This document shows, piece by piece, positions 25,187 through 34,203 of a stretch of DNA of 64,000 nucleotides. Source of the stretch: Zopfochytrium polystomum (lineage: Eukaryota > Chytridiomycota > Chytridiomycetes > Chytridiales > Chytridiaceae); assembly GCA_025765615.1 (NCBI GenBank), contig JAIVFJ010000244.1:26417-90416 (forward strand), written 5' to 3'. The notes under the pieces were generated by a model. The model was not told where the DNA came from and made no database searches. It saw only the letters and a program-made list of their open reading frames with translations. The translations under genes were made by a program, and so were the position numbers. Position 1 is the stretch's first letter. Each line of letters opens with the position of its first letter.

Positions 25187-26582
25187 CGGCGCCGAGCTCC
25201 TCGCCGTCCTCGTCGTCGCTGTACAGTTTCCGCCCATCCGGCCCCTCTGGGTCGAGCATGAGGCGGACAACGTGGAAGTGTGAGATCAGCCGGTGCTGTT
25301 CAGGCGTAGGTTGGTCGAGGAGCAGGTGCCACGACGCCCTGCGAAGGAACGGGTACTCCAGCCGGATAAGTGCCTCCACCAGCACCTCACAGGTCCTCCA
25401 CGCGTCCGCGCCGCGAGGTTCGAGTCGTCGCCTGTAATCTTTCGAGCGAGGGCCGCTGAGAATGTCCAGATAGTTTAGCCACGAGGCCGAGCCGACGGAC
25501 GTTGTTTTCGGCCAGCTTAAGCAAGGTGGAAAACCGGGGGCCGGCATCTGCGGGTCTGGTTTTGGCCGAGGACCGCCGGAGGAGCCGCACAAGAGGTTCC
25601 GAAAATACCTGTTGTGGGCGGAGGGCTAGCTCCACAAACAACTTGAAGCGAATGGTTCGCATAAGCTCGTTTGTCATGTTGGGGTTGTTCAAGGCACGGC
25701 GGAGCCAATCAACACTGTCATCTGTCAAGGGTGTTTGGGCATGGCCTAATTTCTCGATGAAAACAGAGCCTCCTGGCCTCACAAACTGCCAAACTTCCGT
25801 TGGCGCCGTCTTGCTCAGCACTCTTCGCTTTCAGTCAGAGTACACATACGTTGGGAAAAGCACCTCAGAGATGGGCTGAATGTTCTCTGTCATCAACGAC
25901 GGATAGTCTGCGGTGATCGAGGTCCACATTTCCTCTATAATGTAAAAGCAAGGCCGGGTGCCGCACATGTCGTCTCAGCTGCGCCAAGGCGAACTGCAGT
26001 CTCTCGTGCCAGAACTCGGCAGGCATGAGTGGGTACGAAGCCGTCGCCCGCACGCAGACGCAGCTCAGCCTCGACCGGTTGACCGTGGGAAACAGCGAGG
26101 CAAAGGTCCAACCAGTTTTCGTATCGAGCAGCTCCTCAAACCCTCGAGCAGAGCCTGGGCACATGCCTGTGTGCACAATGTCGATCGCAGCACACACCAA
26201 CGACTTTACGAGCGACGACGGGCTGACGCGGCTGCAAACGCCCGAGTACAGCTCATAGTCCGAGGAGGCGAGCACAGAACCGTCCAGGAGGATACAAGAG
26301 GTGGCAAGCTTCCACGCCGTCAACACGTCGGAGCAGCCCGACGCAGAACTCATCAAAGCCTTGAGCAAGTCCCAGCAGAGTTTGACGGCCTTCTTGTCCT
26401 TTCCAAGCTTGCTCAAAGCAGCGCGAGAGCGCAGTGCGGGCTGGCGACGTCGTCGCCGGCGGCCGAACCAAGGTATGCGAAGTGAGCAGCGAGGATTGGG
26501 GAGCGGCGGCTGCTCCCACTGTGGCAGCAGCGGCAGCCGCAGCACCCGCAGTACCACCACCAGCAGCGACGTTACTGTCCAT
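25187..26582 (-). pseudogene. damaged paralogue of the orphan F-box-like family
   Basis: Minus-strand blocks align in order with the orphan at 18895-22215: DVLTAWKLATSCILLDG (versus AAAWHFASACILFNS), YPLMPAEFWHERL (versus TPLVPHTFWPETL), NPNMTNELMRTIRFKL (versus SPCMTDELMRLIHAKV), and RLEYPFLRRASWHLLLDQ (versus KLEYPFLDANSWDLLLD). The blocks lie in at least three frames (26582-26400, 26400-25865, 25821-25500, 25500-25187), so the gene needs several frameshifts to read. A possible start is MDSNVAAGGG at 26582, followed by Ala-rich low complexity. I see no F-box-like block here. The gene may be dead or badly sequenced; the inverted C-terminal piece next to it favours real rearrangement. Confidence 0.65.
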
Positions 26583-27220
26583 GACGTTGAAGGAGCGAAG
26601 TAAAGAAGAGCCGACGCGGCCCTGTCACCAGTCTCGCTCCGCTCGACGCTCCACCCACTCACTCACTCACCCGGCCCCCCTCCCCCCCAACCATTTCAAT
26701 ATAACTGCAGTTGAACAGGAACGGATCCAATGGAACAAGTACAGTCTTGGGAGGAGGTGTGTTTCCTTACAGAAACGAGATATAGTGGACCGAGGCTGCT
26801 GTTCTCGTCCATACGATGAATGAGTGAAAAACCCCGCAGTACACGTTCAAGCAGCGCTCGCCTTCAACAAGCGACGTGTGTTTTTTCAGTCTTTCGTGTT
26901 GAACGCCGAGTCGGAGAAGCAACACGAGAAACCCCTTGACACCACCCCATATGCCTCCTCCATCCAGGCGACAACTCTCCGCCGTAACGCGGTTTTTGTC
27001 TCGCCCAGCGAGCGAGCCAGAGTAACACCGCGTCCTCAATAACACCCCCGCCATCTCCCCCACAAACACCAGCAACAACGCTGCACAGTAGCAACAGCAG
27101 CAGCTGCAGAGAGTGCGACGCGTGCAGTAAGAAACTGCCGCTTTGAGGTTGGCGTCCAGCTCCCCCTTGAACCCAGCGAAGGAGAAAGCTCAACCCAAAC
27201 CAAACCAAACAACAACAACG
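26583..27220. other. intergenic between divergent loci, no gene recognised
   Basis: Between the paralogue (-) and the TOM6-like gene (+). Contains a CACT/CTCA short repeat near 26655-26672 and CAG/CAA-rich sequence near 27060-27105. No domain is seen in either strand. Confidence 0.4.
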
Positions 27221-27726
27221 ATGGAGGTGCAGCGACAAGGACCGTTCGCCGCCGCCCCAAAAGCCGATCCGGTCCCGCTCGCAGAGGCCGTCGCGAGGTA
27301 CGGAGCGATAGATATGCGATGGCGAACGAACAAAGGGGAGGGAGGGTGGGTGGGAAGTGCTCGGTCGAGGAGAGTGATGCTGCTGCGCGATGCGGCTGGG
27401 GGCTCGCAAGCGAGTCGTAGCGAGCTGGCACCCAAACTACTGGCAGGCCTCTGCGATCGGCTGGATCCGGCGGGGAACCGTTTCGCCCAACTCACTCTCC
27501 CCCGCACCTTCTCAACTCACGACCCACCTACTACCTAGGGAGCTGGGCAACCCGGGGAACTCCAAGATCCTGTTCCACGGAGGAATCTTTGTTGTCGCCC
27601 TGGCGCTGTTTGGAGTCGTGAGTAGTACATTAGTTTTTTTGACTCCCGACGTGCGAGAGATTCTTGCTGCATGACTGACATTCTATTCCTTTTGCCCAGC
27701 TCGGAGAGGACCTGTTCAACATCTGA
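27221..27726 (+). CDS. TOM6: small single-pass membrane protein, TOM6-like
   Basis: Three exons, 27221-27297, 27539-27617 and 27700-27726, join in frame (GT-AG) to a 60-residue protein. The N-terminal 25 residues are soluble and Ala/Pro-rich; the second half GNPGNSKILFHGG then FVVALALFGVLGEDLF forms one membrane segment followed by a short acidic end. Length and the N-out/C-membrane layout fit Tom6, an assembly subunit of the mitochondrial outer-membrane translocase. Sequence conservation in Tom6 is low, so the assignment is tentative; another tail-anchored protein is possible. The gene itself is well supported by its splice sites and intact frame. Confidence 0.55.
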
Positions 27727-27922
27727 GGGAGCTCGTCGCCCGCCAGTCCTTTCCGCTCCTCTTTCGTTGCATTCGCAAGGTGCCATCGTGTCGCATCAAA
27801 TAAACGCAGTATTCTTGTACACCCCCCACTTCGTCTAGTGTTGTATTCAAAGGATGAAAGAGCGCGATTTCATCGCCCCAGGATCGCGATTTTACTGCCC
27901 CCTCCCCTCTCGAGGCCCCACC

Positions 27923-29798
27923 TCACAGCGCTGCGGCGGCCGACTCTCGCAGTCGTTGCAGCACCTTTCCTTTAATCCTTACTTTCACCGTATCTCGCAC
28001 GATCACGTCCGGCGGGAACTCGGCGGGTGGAAGGTGCAGGAGGTAGCTCATGATTTCTCCGCCGGATGGGCATTTGTGAAGAAGGTGGTCTTCCCCAAAA
28101 TTAAAAAAGCAGTAAACGGTTAGCAGCCGGACGTCAACGACAAAGATGAACCCCTTCGTACTTTGGCTTCGCAGCATTATGGCCAGCGTTACGCGGAACA
28201 AGACCTTGATACCTTTTCACGGCGGGTCAAAGGGGCGTCAGCCGGTGAGCAAATTACCAAGCAGCTTCCGTTTGCGATGTGCAGCAGCCCGCGCTCACCT
28301 TCACAAAAGAACATGTCCCATACGCGAAGGACGGACGGCCACGGAAGCGTGACGGTGAACATGGTGAGAAGCCATTGCGGCAAGTAGATTAGCGACTGGA
28401 CTTCTTGCGATGCCTGCCAGCGAAATGGGGGACCGACGCAGAGTGCGCTTGCGTTAGTTTGAGCCAGGGGTCGGATCCAAGAGGTTTTGGGGGGCCTCTC
28501 CACAACAGACGACGAAAAAAAAACAAATTCCCCCTCTCGAAACGACAACACCCACACCAAGTGCTTCGCCAGCCTCCGCGCCTTGCCCGCCAGCAACCCG
28601 TCAAACACTTTCGAGTCGGCCTGCAGCCTGCGCAAGCTGTCTTCGTGGAGACCCAGGGCGAACCTCGCGTCACCCAGGGTCGCGACGAGGAGCCAGAACG
28701 CGTCGGCGGGCGGCAGGTACATGAGCATGAGGCCCGCGAGCATTCCCATGCCCTGGCAATATCCGACGGACGGGTTGTAGTGGGCGTAGGCGCGGAGGAG
28801 AGTGCGGAGGTTGGATTGGCCTTGGCCGTTGGGGTCGTGGAACATGATGTGGTCTATTTTTTTTTGTACGTTTACATCAGCAACACTGCGGGGGGAGGGG
28901 AACGAAACGAAGAGTAAGAAAGCTCACCAGGGAAGCATCTTCCAATATCTTTTTCGATGGCGTTATAGATGGGCAGTGGCTCTCTGGCCAACAGGTTCTT
29001 GAATCGAAGTATAAGCTGTATACTTTGCGCCCCCCTTGGGAGAAAACTCACTTCATAGACGGCATGATCCTGCAATGTGTGGCAACCAGCGAGGCGAAAC
29101 CACGCTCGGCCCCTACAGGAATCTGGTATCCCCTCTCGACAAAGCCCTTTTATCTGTTTCGAACACCGATTGATATAGATTGTGCCGCAAAACAGTTTGA
29201 GTAAACCCGCCGGGAGAAGCTGCCTTCCTCGAAAGTACCTTTTTCTCCTTCCTGGGATTGCCAATATCCTCTCCGTCCAAGATCGCGGTCCAGATCTTTT
29301 CTTTTGCGGCTGTCGCTTTCGATTGCTTGGCCGACGCCGGAGAGCGGGGCGAGGAAGGCGATGCCGGGTTGAAACTGATGAAGGCTTGGATCGGATGAGG
29401 ATACTTGCCCAAGGAAAGAAATCGCCTCGCTTCCGGGGAGGAGGGGTGAGAAGCGGACTCACCTGATTTCGTGCTCATCCAAGCCCTGAATCTGTGGAGA
29501 CGAGGAGGCGGCGCCTGCGACCTCGACGTGAATTGGAGCAAGGGCGTGCTTGCCGCCGCCGCCGCCATTGGCCGACCCCGGTAGATCCCCGGCCCCAATG
29601 CTGCGGCTACCTGCCTCGGGCTTCTCCGTTTCGACGATGATGAAGCCGTGGTCGTCCACACGCATCCAGCCGAACTCGAAACAGGACTAACGTTGTTTGA
29701 TCAGAATTCGCAGGGCCACCACCACCAAAAGCACGACAATCCCAGCCGCCCCCCACCTTGTCAAGAAATCTTAATCCCAGTCCTTCGACACTCGCCAT
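27923..29798 (-). CDS. TBC-domain Rab GTPase-activating protein
   Basis: GAP for a Rab GTPase in vesicle traffic. Minus-strand exon 1 (29757-29798, [14 protein letters not shown]) and exon 2 (29463-29686) encode a variable N-terminus; later exons carry the TBC domain: REGIPDSCRGRAWFRLAG, YNAIEKDIGRCFPDHIMF (arginine finger in IEKDIGR), RAYAHYNPSVGYCQGMGML (glutamine finger in YCQG), YLPQWLLTMFTVTLPW, RVWDMFFCEG, and the C-terminal helices ending RLRESAAAAL. The junction FP-DH before IMF and the junction EG-IK before VLF keep frame. The exon between about 29240 and 29440 is modelled loosely. Both catalytic fingers are present, so activity is likely. The ATG at 29798 overlaps the RPL39 start on the other strand; the alternative start is MRVDDHG at 29665. 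Confidence 0.85.
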
Positions 29799-30552
29799 GG
29801 TAAGCACCGCCCGACGCAGACAACGTCGACCTCTCCTCCACCCACCCCGCCATCCTATCCCATTCCATCCCATCGCATCCCATCTCGTCGCGATCCCCGC
29901 CCGTTCTCAAACGGGTCGGTCGTGCTACTGCTGGGGCGGCGTTGCGCTATCGTGTTGGATCGGATCGACTCTCTTGAGCTTCTCGGCCACTTTCGAAATC
30001 AGCTCGAATCGCTATCCACCTCAGCCTCGAGTTCATCGGGCTGACGCTCGATGGAAACAGAAAGACCATCGCCTCCTGCTGTCTGGATCTGCTCCTCGTT
30101 AGCAGTCCCGCTTAGAAAAGTTACTTTCAGGGTGCTTGGGCGATCGTTGGTCGCCGATGGCAAAACTCCACGATCGACGCCAACGGGATCGTCGATGCTG
30201 TTCTCTACTCCCCTCAAAGTCCATTCGCTGGCCAAACCGCCAGCCCAGCCACTGCAAAACCTCTGATCTCCTCCCTCCTTTTAATCTTCCCTCTTCGGAA
30301 AAAACCATCCAGCCCTCCCACAAGTCTTTCAAGATCAAGCGCATTTTGGGCAAGAAGCAGAAGCAGAACCGGCCCATCCCCAACTGGATCCGGTTCCGCA
30401 CCGACAACACCATCCGCTACAACGCGAAGCGCCGCAACTGGCGCAGGACCAAGCTCGGGTGAGTTTCACTTTTTTTTTTGTTTTGAGAGCTCGTTTCTTT
30501 GAATGTCTTTATCTAACTCTGTTTTTCTTCCTATGACTATTGCAGCCTGTAA
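29797..30552 (+). CDS. RPL39: 60S ribosomal protein eL39
   Basis: Exon 2 (30313-30458) and exon 3 (30546-30552) encode [40 protein letters not shown] and [10 protein letters not shown], essentially the whole 51-residue protein, a small basic protein of the polypeptide exit tunnel. The initiator Met must come from an upstream exon. Between 29800 and 30312 the only ATG followed directly by a good donor is at 29797 (ATG then GTAAGC), giving a first exon whose coding part is just ATG; an intron at or near the start codon is common in this gene. The resulting intron is 513 nt. The final coding exon is 7 nt. The CDS body is certain; the start is inferred. Confidence 0.9.
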
Positions 30553-30900
30553 ACCAGGCGCCCTTTTGGGCGTGTCGACTGTCTGTGGGTTGTTTCTTCT
30601 GGTTTGGATGATGGGGGGGTATTGAGAAGGCGCAACTGCGGGTTGCATTTTGAGTCTGCGGCGGAGGCTGTCTGAAATACAACTCCCGTAATGAGCAGAA
30701 GATTTGAGTGTAATGGTTGACACTGGTCTTGTCGAAGTTCAAGGAAAGCACGCGAGTTGAACGGGCCGGGAACGTCCGCAACACTCTCGTTCCGGGAATG
30801 TATGTGGGCGCGCCAGTGCTCATCTGGGGCCTCTCGCTCGTCTGTCACAAACAAAAACCCACAACACCCCGCACCCCCCACCCCCACCAAAAACCAGACA

Positions 30901-31453
30901 GCCCTCGTTCATCGCTGGACGGACGGCCGGTATGTCGAGGAGTACGACTACGCGATCGACGAAGTCCTACGCCGGTGGCGCACCCTCGACCAGGAGCAGC
31001 CGCAGCAGTAGCAGCAGCAGGCCGTCATCGCGGACATCGCACACGTGATCCTGGAAGCGCCTCCCGCGATGCGATGGCAGTACGCGCGCCAGTGCGACGG
31101 CGTCGTGCTCGTGTACTCGATCGCGTCGCGGGGCTCGTTCGGCGAGGCGTTCAAGCTACGCGCGGAGATTGCGCGCGTGAGGGGACGGGGACCATGCGGT
31201 CCCGCTGGTGCTGGTCGGGTGCATGGCCGATCTTGACTACTGCAACGGCGACGAAGGTCAGCGGCGGGAGGTGTCGGAGTTGGACGGGAGGATCGCGGCG
31301 AGGGCGATGCGGGCGGACGCGTTCTTGGAGGCGTCGGCAAAGACGGGGGTCAACGTGAACAACGTGTTTGAAGCGGTGGTGCGCTGTGTACTGGACGAGA
31401 AGCGGATTGTCGGCTCCACCGCGGTTGATCGGCGGAGGTGTGTGCTCTCGTGA
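30901..31453 (+). pseudogene. Ras-like small GTPase, damaged or incomplete
   Basis: After an acceptor at about 30896 the frame reads TALVHRWTDGRYVEEYDYAI (switch I region), then VLVYSIASRGSFGEAFKLR, VPLVLVGCMADL, FLEASAKTGVNVNNVFEAV (ETSAK-like G5 loop) and ends in RRRCVLS, a farnesylation-type CAAX box. Problems: an in-frame TAG at 31009-31011 within a CAG repeat; a one-base shift near 31180-31190; the G4 Asn-Lys-x-Asp motif reads GCMADL; and no P-loop (GxxxxGKS/T) exon is visible upstream to 30560. It may be a decayed gene, or the first exon may be misassembled. The family call rests on the switch I, G5 and CAAX features. Confidence 0.6.
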
Positions 31454-31662
31454 AAACGGGTCTGAGGGGAGGAGCGGTGTGCGCGTGTGCGTGCGACCAG
31501 GTCGGCGGCGCAGAGACATGATGCATCGGACATCGTAGGATTCGCATATTCATGTATGTAGGGGTCTGTGTACTGTGGTACTTGTATTCGGTTGTGGGAC
31601 CTTCGAATGTGTAAAGTACTAGAGGGGGTGGTTCTTCTACCAGCCTCGCACAAGTTTTTTGC

Positions 31663-33271
31663 ATGAACGCAAACAGGACACCCCTTTCGATCATGGTGAA
31701 GTCGTCGCCGTCCACAACCCGATTCAACCCGTCGTTGGCGCCAGCTGCATCGCCGCCGCCAACACACCCACCTTTTCCGCCACCGCCGGACGGCGCCGCC
31801 TCCGCCGACCATGACAACGCTCCCTCCCACGACCACGGTGGCGGTGGCGGAACCCCCTTCGCGCTGCAGACTGCCGGGCACAAGGACGCCATCCTAAGCC
31901 TGTCACCCTCCGTCCTCGCAAAGCCGCTCTCCGCCATCGAGCTCGCATTTTACCGCGACGCCGCTGCCCCCGCATCCGCCGCCGCCCCCGCCACTGACCG
32001 CGGCATCCACCTCCGCCCTTTCCTCCCCTCCTTCCTGGGCCTCGCAACCCTCTCCCCAGCAGCGACCCCCACCCCGATCCCCGCCACCCCGGCCACCCAG
32101 ACCCCGACCCCGACCCCGAAGGACGCGATTCCAACCCCTCCACCCGCCTCGCACCCACCGCCGCCGCCCGCGCCGACGCACATCAAGCTGGCAAACGTGC
32201 TGCACCCGCTGCGCCGCCCGTCCGTGATGGACGTCAAGCTGGGCACGCGGCTGTACGGCGACGACGCGGCGGCGGCGAAACGCGCGCGGATGGAGGCGCA
32301 GGCGGCGGCGACGACGTCGGGCGCGACGGGAGTGAGGGTGTGCGGGATGAAGGTGAGGGTCGTGTCTTCCACTTACGATGACTGTTTTTTTTTTTCTATT
32401 TCTTTCAAGGTGGTGTGCTAACCCCCCTCAAAATCGCCCCCGCTCAACCCAGCGCTACGACCCGTCCACGTCCGCCTACATCACCCACGACCGCACCTTT
32501 GGCCGCAGCCTGACGCCGGAGACCCTCACCGCGGGGGTGCGCACGTTTTTCACGATCCCGTCCTGCTCCTCCTCCTTGTCCTCGCTCGATAAGGACGCGG
32601 GGGTGAGGCTGATCCCCGCGCGGACGGTGGCGGCGGTCGTGCGGCGACTGCGGCGGCTGCGGGCGGCGGTGGCGGCGACGACGGCGTGCAGGATGTACGG
32701 GGCGTCGGTGCTGGTTGCGTATGAGTGCTGCGCGGAGGAGGGAGGTGTGGCGGGGAAGAGGAAGAGGGGGGTTGGGGCTGGGGACGGGGAGGGGAGGAAG
32801 AAGCGAAGGGTCGGGAAGGTTGCGAGGGAGGCAGAAGGAGAAGAGGAGGAGGAGACGGTGGAGCAGGAGGAAGAAGACGAAGGCGAGGAGAAGCCGGACG
32901 GCGACGACGGTGCGGTTTTAGCCGCGGTCGCGGACGGCGAGCGCGCGACCGACGGGACCGCTCGCGGCGTGAAGCGCGCGCACAACTCGGACGACTCCGA
33001 CTCGGCCAACCCCACGTCGCAGCGCCGCCGCCTCCCATCCACCACCCCAACCACTATGATGTCCACCGCTACGGGGACCGACCGCGTCGTCGTGTCGCTG
33101 ATCGACTTTGCGCACTCGCGGTTCCTGTCCGCCGACGAGTTGGCGGCGGAGCAGGCGGCGGCGGGTGGGGCGCGGGCGGACGCCGGGGTGCTGCTGGGAC
33201 TGGACAATTTGATAGGATATGTGGAGGCGGTGCTCGCGGAGGCGGAGGCGGCCGAGGCGGTGGGGGGTTGA
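31663..33271 (+). CDS. inositol polyphosphate kinase (IPMK/IP6K family)
   Basis: Two exons, 31663-32352 and 32453-33271, join phase 0 to a 502-residue intact protein. The family signature PSVMDVKLGTRLYG (PxxxDxKxG, inositol phosphate-binding) sits near residue 190, YITHDRTFGRSLTPE follows, MYGASVLVAYE matches the nucleotide-pocket strand, and SLIDFAHSRF is the metal-binding DFAHT-like motif, followed by GLDNLIGYVEAVL. It would phosphorylate inositol phosphates to IP5 or pyrophosphate forms in nucleus or cytosol; IPMK and IP6K cannot be separated by eye. The N-terminus and the region before SLIDF are swollen by Pro/Ala/Thr and Glu/Gly low-complexity inserts. A second Met at 31693 (MVKSSPS) is a possible start. 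Confidence 0.85.
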
Positions 33272-33735
33272 AGGGCGTGTGTGTGCGTTTTGCCTTTTCC
33301 TTTTTCGTCATGGATAGCAGAGGGCTCTCCATTCCAAGGGTAAACACCGCGCAGCCCACTTGATTATTTTTCTTTCCCCAACAGTTATATATACAATGTA
33401 TGAGAACTTTGTCGCCCACCACCGAACCTGCGCTGCCAAGTTTGCCCTTGACACCCGTCGTCACCTTGTCGTCGCTGCGCTGAGGGATCGCAGGTGTGGC
33501 TGGTCCGAGCAGCTGAGTCTAACCCTCACAATACCGCCCTCCTCCTCAACGGTCCATCCGCCTCTGCCACTGCCGGCGCTGCGCAGGAGCCTCCGTCCAG
33601 CTGTGGCGACTCTGGTGCTCCAGTGGGAACGTCCGAGGTCTCGGCGGTGCAGGGCGGGGTGGGGAGGGGTGCAGGTTGCCAAACGCCACACAGAGATCAA
33701 ATATTTTTTGACATTTCTGCCATTGCATTTTTGTT
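33272..33735. other. intergenic next to the YR retroelement
   Basis: I see no gene. The right part (33640-33735) is A/T-rich and abuts the outer short repeat of the tyrosine-recombinase element. The 3' UTR of the kinase lies on the left. Confidence 0.4.
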
Positions 33736-33780
33736 GCAATAAACTGTGCTAGGCTTAAGTCATGCATCGGCAGTGGCCCC
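33736..33780. repeat. B2, 45-nt short terminal repeat of the YR element
   Basis: Identical to 34111-34155 (begins GCAATAAACTGTGC, ends CAGTGGCCCC). The two copies lie 375 bases apart, flanking the A2 repeat and a spacer. The homology ends sharply on the right and at GTT/ATT on the left. Confidence 0.85.
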
Positions 33781-33947
33781 CATTTTTGGGGCGAAGCCCC
33801 GAAAACAGGAACCATTGTGTGCCTGCACCTGCCGCTCGAGGGGAGTCGAACCCCACGAAGCCCAGCGGTCGGTGCAGGGACAGCTAAGAAAACAACAACA
33901 ACAGCAGAGGAAACATATGGTGTGGGCGGGAGGGAGAAAATGCTTGA
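33781..33947. other. structured spacer between B2 and A2
   Basis: This 167-base segment is unique within the window. It contains a small palindrome GGGGCGAAGCCCC (about 33788-33800) and, around 33813-33870, a long imperfect hairpin with outer arms CTGCACC/GGTGCAG, middle arms CCGCT/AGCGG and an inner GGGG/CCCC arm closing a TTCGACT loop. The inner part mimics a tRNA T-arm but the flanks do not fold as a tRNA. Confidence 0.5.
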
Positions 33948-34110
33948 CTGTGCGTGTGTGCTGTGTTCTATCTAGTGAATCCCCACAGAGGCAGATCCCA
34001 TTATTGCACACACACTACTTATACGGCCTCTCTTTCATGCTCGGAGCTTTCTCCAAAATCCTCCGTGCACTTCAGTGAGCACGTGAGCCCACACGTGATT
34101 TGATTTTATT
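33948..34110. repeat. A2, 163-nt terminal repeat of the YR element
   Basis: Appears identical to 39756-39918 by direct reading (begins CTGTGCGTGTGTGCTG, ends GATTTGATTTTATT), 5,808 bases apart and in the same orientation. Immediately followed by B1. Confidence 0.92.
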
Positions 34111-34155
34111 GCAATAAACTGTGCTAGGCTTAAGTCATGCATCGGCAGTGGCCCC
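34111..34155. repeat. B1, 45-nt short repeat of the YR element
   Basis: Same 45 bases as 33736-33780, directly adjoining A2 and about 50 bases from the stop codon of the recombinase gene. Confidence 0.85.
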
Positions 34156-34203
34156 TCATTCACGGTGCTCATCCCGGTACTGAAAATATGTGGCCGTGTG
34201 CGG

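Noticed and set aside
31009..31011. TAG as a sense (Gln) codon because it lies within CAG repeats
   Set aside because: TAG is the natural stop of lanosterol synthase and the lipase in this window, so reassignment is unlikely; mutation or error explains it better.
33800..33870. Possible tRNA on the minus strand near GGGGTTCGACTCCCC
   Set aside because: The T-arm-like core sits inside a larger hairpin and no acceptor, D or anticodon arms can be formed.
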